Position numbers and translations under genes: made by a program. Shown piece after piece: positions 1-9,100 of a DNA stretch of 64,000 nucleotides. Below the pieces are notes generated by a model. The model had not been told where the DNA came from and searched no databases. It saw only the letters and a program-made list of their open reading frames with translations. Each line of letters opens with the position of its first letter. The first letter of the stretch is position 1. Where the stretch lies: positions 353,501-417,500 of the forward strand of contig CANJKZ010001160.1 in NCBI GenBank assembly GCA_947471745.1, written 5' to 3'. This DNA comes from Closterium sp. Naga37s-1 (Eukaryota; Streptophyta; Zygnematophyceae; Desmidiales; Closteriaceae).

Positions 1-1636
1 CAGGGGGAGGGAGGGAGGGGTTGAGTAGTGAGTGATTTGTACCGATTTTTGAGGCGCCTCAAAAAAAGGAACTCCTTGATGTGACTGGTGCTGTCTGCAG
101 GTAGGAGACTGGTGAGGGGGTGAGCGGTGGTAGATTTGTACCAGTGTTGAGTGCAGTGGGGAGCGGTGTCGGCTCGTGCTGAGCAGTGAAGTGCGGGCAG
201 ACGGGATGAAAAGCGGCTCTTGTGAGCTCACAGATGTTCCAGAATGCCCCCGCTCGGTTGGGTCATCGTCACATTGCTCAATTATACGGTACCAGTGGGA
301 TTGTGCTGGGGCCTGAGTAATTTCCTGGTGTCGGCAATCCCTGTTTTATGTGACAGCTAGGCCATTGTTATTCCTCCTATACAGTAAACTCTCATGCACT
401 CATTTAAAATGTGTGACACGACACGACGGTGTCGAATACCGGTATTATGCGCCCCATTTGAACGTCCTTTGTTTGCAAGTGGACATTCACTTGGACTCCT
501 GGTCTAGTTAGTCCATTCGTCACACACTATTATCACGTAAGTTTATCCTGCTGGCTCATGAAATATTTTGTGGCAACTTCTCACTAGAAGGAATTTCTGA
601 ATCCTGGACATCAGATTTTGTACCAGATATACTTGCTTATATTATTGAGCATTACGGCGTGTAACTTCGCACTCAGATTTGTTCGTCGTTTTGAGAAATT
701 GAACAATTTCGTTCGCACCTATTCGTGATCAGCGCAAATACCAGAATCGCAGCGTTTCGCGAAGAAGTACTTTGGCAGTGGTTTTAGGACCTAGGGTTTG
801 GTGCTCCACCAAACCATACCATCTCTCCACTTGTCTCGTCCTCTCGTCCTAGCGAAAGGATCAGCTCTAGAGAATGCAGCTCCTGATTAGAGATCGAGAA
901 CCACAAGCTGTTTCAGAAGCCGCCCATTCTGAATAGAACCGCTCTGGGTCTAGCAGATTGCCAGCCGCATTTGGCGGGAGATAGAACTTAGTGCCTTGTT
1001 CAGCCGCCCTTTACGAGTTTGCACGAGCCTCGCATTTTCAGATCGACGCCTGTCACGTGGGGCATTGCGTTCCCAATTATGATCCCACCCAGGTACGACC
1101 CCACACCACCACGCGACGCGTAGATAACACGTCATGCTGGGCTAGGTTCAGCGTGTCACCACCTTCCATACGCGTCCACGCGCTGCGGATGTCGGTGCCA
1201 AGCCTAGCCGTAGGCAGGGTACCGAAAATTCCGATGTGTTTTAAGCCGTCCGATTCGAGCCCGTTTAGCCGTTGTTCTGTCAAAATAATCATAACGAGGG
1301 CAAAGCTTTGCCGTATAACGTTTTCAGAAGCACCGGAAACACTCCAACCGTTCGATTTTCGTGTTAGCTGGCGGTACCGTCAGACGAGCAGCAATGCGGA
1401 CCATCGACTGGGCGCGTCGCGCAGTAAACGGGTTTGGTGCCGAAGCTCCACCCAAGGGTGCCGAACCAACGCTTGAACGATGGCCCCTTCGTTAACGGGG
1501 GAAACCTTTGCCGGGTGTGAGTAGATATGGTCACTTGACGAACATTTCTATTCAATCACAACTTGTTTGCTTCACACACTCGTTCAGTCACTCGCACAGA
1601 CTTTCCCTCGTGCCTCTGAGAGCCCTCGTTGCTCGA
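1..1636. other. upstream region, no gene supported
   Basis: No reading frame here has a convincing start, composition or recognisable domain. The longest open stretches (around 991-1476) translate to compositionally random protein. The last ~130 bases before the ATG at 1637 are free of in-frame ATG and pyrimidine-rich, so they are probably the 5' untranslated region of the next gene. I saw no clear TATA box. Confidence 0.5.
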
Positions 1637-3136
1637 ATGGACTCGGTCAACCCTGAAACTGCTCTTGCCGTTGCTCTTGCTGCTGCCACGTGTTTCGGAA
1701 ACGCAGCGAGGTACCTGTGGGAGGTACCGAGCTGGTTGGACTGCCCTGCACTCAACCCCCTTCCCTTCGAATGCCTCTACGAGTGGACTGCTGCTGATGA
1801 AGCTCAACTGAGAGCAGCACCGGCTGAACTCAGTGTGAGCGAGGAGCTGCTGCTCTTGGCGAAACTTACAACAGTAAGCTCCGCTGATTTTATCACCGAA
1901 TGGACTGCTCAAGACGAGGCCGATCTGAGGGCTCCCGTCAGGAATCGCCGTGCTACGCTGAGCGTGAGCGACGAGCTGTTGCTTCTGGTGGGACATGCTG
2001 TAAACTCTGATGATTTTATCACAGAGTGGACGGTTGAGGATGATAGGTATTTGAGAAGTGCTTCAGTAAGGACGTCCGTTGGCTGGAGTGTTGCCGAGTG
2101 GGTGGCCGATCACGGTTCATTTAACCCCGCTGAATTCGTCACGGAATGGACAGACGCGGACGAGGCTTATCTGAACGATCACTCGATTAGGACTCCTGCA
2201 GATCGGAGTGAAGGCGAGCGGATGCTGCTGCTGGCGGCTCGCAAGCCCATGACCTCCACGGAGGTGGCTCTCAAGCTGGGCCGCTTTGCTGAGGCGAGCA
2301 AGAACCGCCGGGAACACCGTGGCGGAGCGCGGCTGGGCTTCTCGCCGTTAAGGCCCGCCCTTGTCACGGCTGTCGCTTCTGCTGTTGGCATGGTTGCCGC
2401 TGCTGCGAGTGCTGCTGCTGACGCTCTTTGTGCTGCTGTCGCTGCTGCTGTGCCTGTGGCTGCGGCTGCTGCTGCTGCTGATGCCGTTGCTGACGCCATT
2501 GCTGGCGCCGTTGCTGCTGCTTCTGCTGCTGTGCCTGTTGGTGCTTCGCCTACAAAAGAGGCTTGCAAGCCATCAGCACGATCAGCAGCGAAACCATCGC
2601 GATCAGTGGCGAAGGCAGCAGTACGGCCAGTGGTCAAGGCAGCAGCCCCATCAGTACGGCCAGTGGTCAAGGCAGCAGCCCCATCAGTACGGCCAGTGGC
2701 CAAGGCAGCAGTATCCGCTGTGGTAAAGCCGACTGCGTGCAAGCCATCAGCACGCGCAGCAGCTTCGCCAGCGGGACGACCAGCGGTGAAAGCAGCAACG
2801 AAGTTAGCCACACAACCACCCGTGAATGCAGCAGTCTGTGGTTCAGCCGTGAGAGGGACTGGAAAGGGAGAGGCAAACCAGGTTGGTGCTGCAGAGAAAA
2901 GTGTCGGATGCAAGGGTAAGGTTTCTGCAGTGACAGTTGAGAAGTCAGCAAGACATGCTGCTGCTGGTGGGGCTGCTGCTGCCACGAGCAGATTGAGAAA
3001 AGGTTCAATTTCGGCTGTGAGGGGGGACGGGAAGAAGGGAGTGCAGGCAGCAGCAGGGAGCAACAGTGAGCTGCGAGGCCAGACTGCAACAGCAGCCTCG
3101 CAGAAACAGCAGTCCCAGCAACCCAGGTGGAGGTGA
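1637..3136 (+). CDS. unknown EWT-repeat protein with H1-like tail
   Basis: This intronless frame of 499 residues is not a protein I recognise. The first ATG is at 1637; the frame is open further upstream but contains no ATG. Residues ~46-205 hold four repeats of about 40 residues, each starting with a W-T-x-x-D-[ED]-x-x-[LY] core (EWT at 49, 88, 130 and 170). The first, second and fourth have a later hydrophobic E-x-LLLL-type helix. After the last repeat, residues ~196-219 (STEVALKLGRF, then SKNRR) look like the third helix of a Myb/SANT domain. Residues ~240-305 are almost pure alanine/valine. Residues ~310-420 are rich in Lys-Ala-Pro like a histone H1 tail, with an 11-residue tandem repeat. 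The C-terminus (SRLRKG, then GKKGVQAAAG, ending PRWR) is basic. A nuclear DNA-binding protein is inferred only. The 3' end is duplicated downstream. Confidence 0.72.
   Translation: MDSVNPETALAVALAAATCFGNAARYLWEVPSWLDCPALNPLPFECLYEWTAADEAQLRAAPAELSVSEELLLLAKLTTVSSADFITEWTAQDEADLRAPVRNRRATLSVSDELLLLVGHAVNSDDFITEWTVEDDRYLRSASVRTSVGWSVAEWVADHGSFNPAEFVTEWTDADEAYLNDHSIRTPADRSEGERMLLLAARKPMTSTEVALKLGRFAEASKNRREHRGGARLGFSPLRPALVTAVASAVGMVAAAASAAADALCAAVAAAVPVAAAAAAADAVADAIAGAVAAASAAVPVGASPTKEACKPSARSAAKPSRSVAKAAVRPVVKAAAPSVRPVVKAAAPSVRPVAKAAVSAVVKPTACKPSARAAASPAGRPAVKAATKLATQPPVNAAVCGSAVRGTGKGEANQVGAAEKSVGCKGKVSAVTVEKSARHAAAGGAAAATSRLRKGSISAVRGDGKKGVQAAAGSNSELRGQTATAASQKQQSQQPRWR
2385..2545 (+). repeat. 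GCT/GCN-rich alanine-coding tract
   Basis: This is an imperfect trinucleotide tract dominated by GCT, inside the coding frame. It encodes an alanine/valine run of about 50 residues between the EWT repeats and the lysine-rich tail. It is probably prone to slippage and length variation. Confidence 0.7.
2621..2719 (+). repeat. 33-bp tandem repeat, 3 copies, in frame
   Basis: Copies begin at 2621, 2654 and 2687 and all start with GTACGGCCAGTGG. The period is 33 bp, so each copy adds 11 residues (VRPVVKAAAPS) to the H1-like tail. The third copy is diverged at its end. Confidence 0.85.
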
Positions 3137-3423
3137 CAACTTGCTACTGAGTAGCTTATAGGAAAACTTTTACCTTGTAAAACATAGTTCACCCGGTGAA
3201 CTTCGATAGGGCTAAGTCTGTTACTAGTAGGCCCATGTAAATTAGATGCTATTATGATCATTACTGTGTATATATCACAAATTTAAGGCACCACTTGCAA
3301 TATCCAAGGGGCTTTCTCTGCTGTATGGGCTGTTGATCTTGTCGTTTGGGGCAGCTGAGGGGCGTACGGCATGCGTATGTCTCACATTGTTTGTATGCAT
3401 GCTACAAGAGGCACTTGCATGCA

Positions 3424-3590
3424 TGAATGTGTCAGTTGGCATGAATGTGTCAGTTGGCATGATTGTGTCAGTTGGCATGATTGTGTTAGTTGGCATGAAT
3501 GGGTCAGCTGGCATGAAAGTGACAGTTGGCATGAAAGTGACAGTTGGCATGAAAGTGACAGTTGGCATGAAAGTGACAGTTGGGCATGAT
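3424..3590 (+). repeat. 18-bp minisatellite, about 9 copies
   Basis: An 18-bp unit built on 'GTTGGCATGAAAGTGAC' recurs with small changes (ATGAATGTGTC, ATGATTGTGTC, ATGAAAGTGAC). The unit is a multiple of 3, so it is open in several frames (MKVTVG), but there is no other sign of coding. The duplicate locus near 4590 has a single unit. Confidence 0.85.
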
Positions 3591-3784
3591 CTCTTTCACA
3601 TTATGTTCAATTGCTTCACCAAGGAGGCATTTCCTTCCTCCTTCCCCTGTAGAACGCATGTGGAACACTGTGAAATTATGCTTGTGACTCTGTATGCCTT
3701 TCTATGGGCATTTAAGCATCACCACTAAGCACTGTGACCATAATTGCAGCTCATGGCTTGAAAATCATTACTTAATAATTACTC

Positions 3785-3890
3785 CATGCCCTATATCACT
3801 TACCTCAGCACTCACCCTCTCCCTGCCCCTTCACCCTCCCCACGCCCCCTGCTCTCCCCCTCATCCTCTCCCTCTCACCCCCCCTCATTG
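3785..3890 (+). repeat. pyrimidine-rich tract, module copy 1
   Basis: A C/T-rich stretch (CTCACCCTCTCCCTGCCCC and similar) is followed by a GTGGAGGGTGTGG block. The same pair occurs at 4613-4770 and 5935-6100, marking three copies of a downstream module. Confidence 0.75.
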
Positions 3891-3978
3891 GGGCCAAGCA
3901 GTGGAGGGTGTGGTGGTGAACCTTTAGTTGACTGCGGCTTCCGAATGATTTTGACACTTATTGACCTGCTGGCCCGCA

Positions 3979-4287
3979 ATGAGGTGCAGCAGCTTCGCCA
4001 GCAGGACGAGCAGCGGTGAAAGCAGCAGCACAACAGTCAGTGAAGCCGCCTGTGAAGGCGGTGGTAAGGTGGTGGAGGTGAGAGCTAAGCAGTCAGCACT
4101 CAAGCCCTCAGAACTAAAGGCAAGAGTCGCTGCTCCTGCTGCCTCTGGTGGGGCTGCTGCTGCCACGAGCAGATTGAGAAAAGGCTTGGTTTCGGCTGTG
4201 AGGGGGGAAGGGAAGAAGGGAGTGCAGGCAGCGGCAGGAACAGCATCCTCGCAGAAACAGCAGTCCCAGAAACCCAGGTGGAGGTGA
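3979..4287 (+). pseudogene. duplicated 3' fragment of EWT-repeat gene
   Basis: This is a partial paralogue of the 3' end of the gene at 1637-3136. The final ~45 residues match almost exactly (GGAAAATSRLRKG, then GKKGVQAAAG, then SQKQQSQ and PRWR) and end at an equivalent TGA. Upstream, the DNA that encodes the SPAGRPAVKAA region in the parent is present, but it lies in a different frame and meets a stop, so the copies differ by a frameshift. The EWT repeats, alanine tract and start are absent. It could act as an alternative last exon, but a non-coding duplicate is more likely. Confidence 0.7.
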
Positions 4288-4790
4288 CAATTACGACTTG
4301 CTACTGGCTAGTGTATAGGAAAAGTTCTTCCTTGTATAATATAGTACACTGATAGGGCTAAGTTGTTACTTGTAGGCCCTTGTAAGTTTATGCCATTATG
4401 ATCATGAATGTGTATCCATCACGAACTTTAAGACACCACTTGCAATAACCAAGGAGCTTTATCTGCTGTATGGGATGTTGATCTTGTTGTTTGGGGCAGT
4501 TGAGGGGCGTACGGCATGAGTATGTCTCACATTGTTTGTATGCATGGATGTTTACGCTGCAGGAGGCACTTGTATGCATGAATGTGCTGCTTGGCATGAA
4601 TATTTTTATGCCCAAACCCCTCACCTCACCACTCACCCTCTCCCTGCCCCTTCCCCCTCCCTCTCCGCCTTCCTTCCCCCTCCCCATGCCCCCCTCCCTA
4701 CCCGCAATCCTCTCCCTCCTGCTCCCTCTGCGCCAGTGAGGCAAAGCAGGGGAGGGTGGGGTGGGCAACCTTTCTTCGAATCCGTCTTCT
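3985..4790 (+). repeat. segmental duplication, copy 2
   Basis: This is the second copy of the module at 2754-3900, in direct orientation. It keeps the coding tail, the 3' flank and the pyrimidine tract in the same order, without the 18-bp minisatellite. Confidence 0.85.
4613..4735 (+). repeat. pyrimidine-rich tract, module copy 2
   Basis: A C/T tract homologous to 3785-3890, followed by GAGGCAAAGCAGGGGAGGGTGG. The block after it (CAACCTTTCTTCGAATCC) matches the equivalent positions of the other copies. Confidence 0.7.
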
Positions 4791-5219
4791 GACTGCGTCT
4801 GACCCTTAGCCACTTTCAGTGCTTTCTGCTCTGCTGTTCCGCAAAGAGGTGAGCTTCGGTGAAATTTGAGACGACAAAAAAATACATTGCAATATCAATC
4901 TGGTTAGAGCGTGTTCCTACACCTCGTATCAAGAGAACCTCGTATCAGGCTCACACGGAAAATTCCCCTAAACCCAAAACCTCTCGCTAGTTTTACCAGG
5001 AAAAAAGTACATTCTTGATACGAGGTTTTCTGATATGAGGCCGTAGGAACACGCCTTTAGGTGAGCTATGTGGCTACTTCTGACGCGTGGCTGAAGCATG
5101 AAGATGGGGAACAGAAATGGGAAAAGGCGGGTGCGTTTTGGAGATGGGACTAATTCTTGTATCATTTTTATTACCCCAGCTCTGTTTTGTAAGTTCAATC
5201 TCGAGCTGTTACCGTCAGC

Positions 5220-5465
5220 ACTTAGGTATCAGGCCAGTGTTCAGATATCCAGTCAGCAGTCATGCATCACATCAGGTTAGCATTTGGGTATCAGGTCAGC
5301 ATTCAAGTATCAGGTCAGTGTTCAGGATTTTAAGAGAGCATTCAGGTATTCAGTCAGTATTTTCAGGTATCCATTCAATAGCCCTTTATCAAGCTAGCAT
5401 TCAGGTATTCAGTCAGTATTTTTAGGTATCCATTCAATAGCCCTTTATCAAGCTAGCATTCAGGT
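5220..5465 (+). repeat. degenerate GGTATCAGGTCAG repeats with 59-bp duplication
   Basis: Short imperfect units built on 'CAGGTATCAGGTCAG(C/T)ATT' fill this stretch. Within it, 5337-5454 is two near-identical 59-bp units (starting AGCATTCAGGTATTCAG at 5337 and 5396). Related words recur at 6236-6390 and 6630-6690. Confidence 0.75.
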
Positions 5466-5472
5466 ATCAGGT

Positions 5473-5710
5473 CATGTCCGTGCCGTGCCAAGTCAAATCC
5501 GTGCCATGCCAAGTCAAATCCGTGCCATGCCAAGTCAAATCCATGCCATGCCAAGTCAAATCCGTGTCATGCCAAGTCAAATCCGTGCCATGCCAAGTCA
5601 AATCCGTGTCATGCCAAGTCAAATCCGTGCCACGCCAAGTCAAATCCGTGCCATGCCAAGTCAAATCCGTGCTATGCCAATTCAGATCCGTGCTATGCTA
5701 AGTCAATTCC
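5473..5710 (+). repeat. 21-bp minisatellite, about 11 copies
   Basis: A 21-bp unit (GTGCCATGCC joined to AAGTCAAATCC) repeats about 11 times with one or two changes per copy. Because 21 is a multiple of 3 it is open in several frames on both strands. Those frames are artefacts of the period. Confidence 0.9.
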
Positions 5711-5719
5711 GTGCCTGAA

Positions 5720-6200
5720 GGAAGAGCAGCCAAGGTCTTAGCTTACCATGTACTGCTTGATCACTCGTATGCATCTCCCTTGCGCTGTATTCATTCGCCA
5801 AACAGACATTCTCTTCAACTTCACCTGTAAATTATGTCTGTGAGGAAGCATGCTTGTCACTCTGTACGCTCCCACTGTGACCGATATTGCAGCTCAAGCC
5901 TTGAAATGATGTCAGAACCATCACTCCGTGCCCCGTTTTCAATCTTTCACCACTAACCCTCTCCCTGCCCCCTCACCCTTCCCCTGCACCCTCAACCTTC
6001 CCCCTCCCAGGCCCCTCACCCTCCCACTTACCATCATCCTCTCCTGCCCGCTCCCCTCCATCAGTGAGGCAAAGCAGTGGAGGGTGTGGGGGTCCACCTT
6101 TCGTTGACTGCGACTTGAAATGAACTCTCTAACTGCTTCTGACCTCTTTCCTCTTTTATTGAACTGCTCGCATGCAATCAGGTGAGCCACATTGCTACTT
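5720..6200 (+). repeat. segmental module, copy 3 (non-coding part)
   Basis: A third, more diverged copy of the DNA lying downstream of the EWT-repeat gene. It has the 'TTGTCACTCTGTA' block, the 'GACCGATATTGCAGCTCAAG' block, the pyrimidine tract (5935-6060) and the 'ACCTTTCGTTGACTGCGACTT' block. No coding tail is present. Confidence 0.6.
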
Positions 6201-6235
6201 CTGTTTTGTACAGTGTCAATCGAGTTTTTGTGGCA

Positions 6236-6390
6236 GGTTGAGTAGTTCAGCAGGTTGGTATGTAGGTTGGTTGGTATGCAGGTTAGTATTCAGGTTGGTA
6301 TGCAGGTTGGTATTCAGGTTGGCCTTCAGGTCACTACTCAGGTCTCAACTCTGGCCAGTATTCAGGCCAGTATGCAGGTCAGTATTCTAC
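6236..6390 (+). repeat. GGTTGGTATGCA / GGTTGGTATTCA minisatellite
   Basis: About a dozen imperfect 12-bp units (CAGGTTGGTATT, CAGGTCAGTATT) run in direct order. They share core words with the 5220-5465 array. Confidence 0.75.
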
Positions 6391-7429
6391 TAAATGCCAT
6401 GTTGCGGCTGTGCCATCACAACCATCACACGGCCCGAGTTGTAGCGAACTCTCTGACGGCTTCTGACCCTTTACCGCTCTCCACTTATATCAAACTGCTG
6501 GCATGCATTTAGGTTGGCATTGGTGACTTTTGTGTTGACAAAAAGATCAACTCGCAGTAATGCAAACTTTTCTGCTGCATTTGTTTTGTACATTACCGAA
6601 CCAGTTTCTGTAAGGCGGGTTGAGAGCTGCCCAGGTTGATATTCCAGTCAGTATTCAAGGCAGTAATATTTTCTAGGTATGTCATTTTGCCACTGGAAGA
6701 ATGTAATTTTACTAACCTTTTGCAGGCAGTGCCATTGCGACAACCATAACACGGGGGAGAGACAACCATGCTTCTGTATCAGACATGTTTCATCTCAACT
6801 TCATGGCCAACTTCCTAGGCGTTTCAGAACACTTTCACCCTGACTGTGGTACCTAGTTGGCGTGAGAGAATCTTCAATGATGACTATGTACAGTTGTTTA
6901 TTTACTTTTTCCTTTTGTGTATATGTAAAGTGTAAGGCATTGATTGACTCATTGTTAATCATTGGTTGCCAAAATTTGTCCATAATGTTGAAGTACTTCC
7001 TACTGGTAATTGATTGCAGAATGTTTGCAATGCATCCTTGCACATGTGAGGGTTGCTCTTGCTTGATAGATGCTCGTAGCAGCATGTATACATGGCAAAG
7101 AGTTACTACGGTAATCTGACAACCTACCGTAATGGTCTACACACTTGGGAAAGTACCCACAGCCATAGCCACAGCCACAGCTGCAGGCACAGCAGCATTC
7201 GCAGCCGCAGCTGGAAGCTTCATTGAAGATGTGGATGGTTAAACCACAGGCAATTCCAACACATGGCCTGTCCTGAAAAGAGAGGCCTGATTGGTGTGGT
7301 TGATGCTTCTGCGGCATACAAATGACGGCCTATGCACCTGATGCACAGAGTGATGCTGCTGTCCCTTCTCCCACCAACCTACATGAGCCCGGACCCTGTG
7401 GGCTGTTGATGGCCGTCGGTAGCACGTGT
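6391..7429. other. non-coding region, nothing recognised
   Basis: No supported gene. 7150-7215 is a short CAGCCA/CAGCCG-type degenerate tract. The rest is ordinary composition with scattered stops in all frames. Confidence 0.5.
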
Positions 7430-8835
7430 GCATGGGACGAGGAGAATTGGTGGCAAGGGATGAACCGAGAAGGTGGGATGGGATGAGGAGCAGAGATGGT
7501 CAGATGGGATGGGATGAGGAGAAAGGACAGTGGAAATGGGATGAGAAGCGATGGTGTGATGGGATGAGGAGCAGATATGATGGGATAAGATGAGCAGGAG
7601 AGATAGTGGGCTGGGATAATGAAAAGAGAAGGTGAAATGGGATGGGATGAGGAGCTGAGGTTGTGGGATGGGATGTTTTGAGAGATGGTGGGATGGGATG
7701 AGAGGCAGAGATGGTGGGATGGGATGAGGAGGCGGAATAGTCGAATGGGATAATGAGCAGGGATGGTGGGATGGGATGAAGAGGCGACATAGTGGGATGG
7801 GATGAGGAGAAAAGATGGCGAAAATGGGCTGAGAAGAGACGGTGTGATGGGATGCGGAGCAGAGATGGTGGGATGGGATGAGAAGGCGGAAAAGCGGGAT
7901 GGGATGAGGAGAAAAGGCGGAGAAAATGGGATGAGAATGGTGGGATGAGATGAGGAGCGGAGACGGTGGGATGGGATGAGGAGAAAAGATGGTGAAAATG
8001 GGATGAGAAGAGACGGTGTGATGGATGAGGAGAAAAGATGGTGAAAATGGGATGAGAAGAGACGGTGTGATGGGATGAGGGGCAGAGATGGTTTGATGGG
8101 ATGAGGAGCAGATGATGGGATGGGATGAGCAGCAGAGATGGTGGGATGGGACGAGGACCAAAAATGGAGGGATGGAATGAGCGGCAGAGATGGTGGGATG
8201 GGATGATGAGCTGAGATAGTAGGACGGGATGAGGACGCGAAATAATGGGATGTGATGAGGAGAAAAGATGGTGAAAATGGGATGAGAAGGAATGGTGTGA
8301 TGGGATAAGGAGCAGAGATGATAGGATGGGATGAGGAGCAAATATGATGGGATAAGATGAGCAGCAGAGATAGTGTGATGGGATAATGAAATGACGGTGG
8401 GATGGGATGGGATGAGGAGCTGAGGTTTTGAGATGGGATGATTAGAGAGATGGTGGGATGGGATGAGGAGCAGAGATGGTGGACGGGATGAGGAGCAAAG
8501 GCAGCGGGATGGGCTGAGGAGCAGTGGTGGGATGGGCTGAGGAGCAGAGATGGTGTGATGGGATGGTGAATAGAGATGGTGTGATGGGATGGTGAATAGA
8601 GATGGTGTGATGGGATTGTGAATGGAGATGGTGGGATGGGATGGGATGAGGAGCAGAGATGGTGGGACAGAATGAGGTGCAGAGATGGTGAGATGAGATG
8701 AGGAGCAGCAATCGTGGGATGGGACGAGGAGCGAAGATGGTGGGATGGGATGAAGAGCAGAGTTGGTGGAAGGTACGACTGTGAAACAGAGATCGTGGGA
8801 TGGAAGGAGGAGCCGATGGTGGAATGGGTCGGTAA
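7430..8835 (+). repeat. 1.4-kb G-rich 26-bp minisatellite
   Basis: About 50 units of a 26-bp sequence (AGAGATGGTGGGATGGGATG then AGGAGC) run head to tail, purine-rich on the plus strand. Two clean adjacent units start at 8446 and 8472. Since 26 is not a multiple of 3 and the unit contains no minus-strand stop in any frame, long overlapping minus-strand frames (up to 534 codons) appear, but they only repeat a Ser/His/Pro/Ile-rich 26-residue cycle. Regular GGG runs could form G-quadruplexes. Confidence 0.92.
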
Positions 8836-9100
8836 CTTACGGTACTTGAGGCAAAAGATGCACGTAGATATTAGCTTTCTAATGCTGCTCTCACTGAGAG
8901 TGACTATCAGCATCCTTCTGGTGTATGAATGCAAGTTTTATATTCCTTCTCTGGCCTTTTTCCCTCCCAACCAGCAATTTTCACGTCTGCAGTTTTTCCA
9001 GCAGAAAGAGTTCTGATATACGACTCTCGTAAATATGGACCTCATAAAATATGAAACCACCAACTTGGAACGGTGATGCATAACAATCAGTATAATTTTG
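8836..9100. other. intergenic region downstream of PCH2 gene
   Basis: This lies between the minisatellite and the stop codon of the PCH2 gene and is probably its 3' untranslated region. I saw nothing else in it. Confidence 0.5.

Larger units (their letters stand above)
2754..3900 (+). repeat. segmental duplication, copy 1
   Basis: This is the 3' part of the EWT-repeat gene plus its downstream DNA. It matches 3985-4790 in order: the coding tail, the stop codon region, a conserved 3' block with 'ATAGGGCTAAG' and 'ATTATGATCAT', a block with 'GGGGCGTACGGCATG', then a pyrimidine-rich tract. The 18-bp minisatellite is expanded only in this copy. Confidence 0.85.

Noticed and set aside
991-1476. 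161-codon frame as a gene upstream of the EWT-repeat gene
   Set aside because: It has no domain, no compositional bias of coding sequence and no support from neighbouring features.
2179-3261. 360-codon minus-strand frame opposite the EWT-repeat gene
   Set aside because: It is an Ala/Thr-rich shadow of the GCN-rich coding strand, without recognisable domain.
5467-5718. MTWHGTDLTWHGTD-type frame as a repeat peptide
   Set aside because: Arises from the 21-bp minisatellite, a multiple of three. There is no flanking coding sequence.
7330-8934. 534-codon minus-strand frame (and 320-, 96-, 89-codon frames) as Ser/His/Pro-rich protein genes
   Set aside because: They are readings of the 26-bp minisatellite, which lacks stops in every minus frame. 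There is no unique sequence and no credible start.
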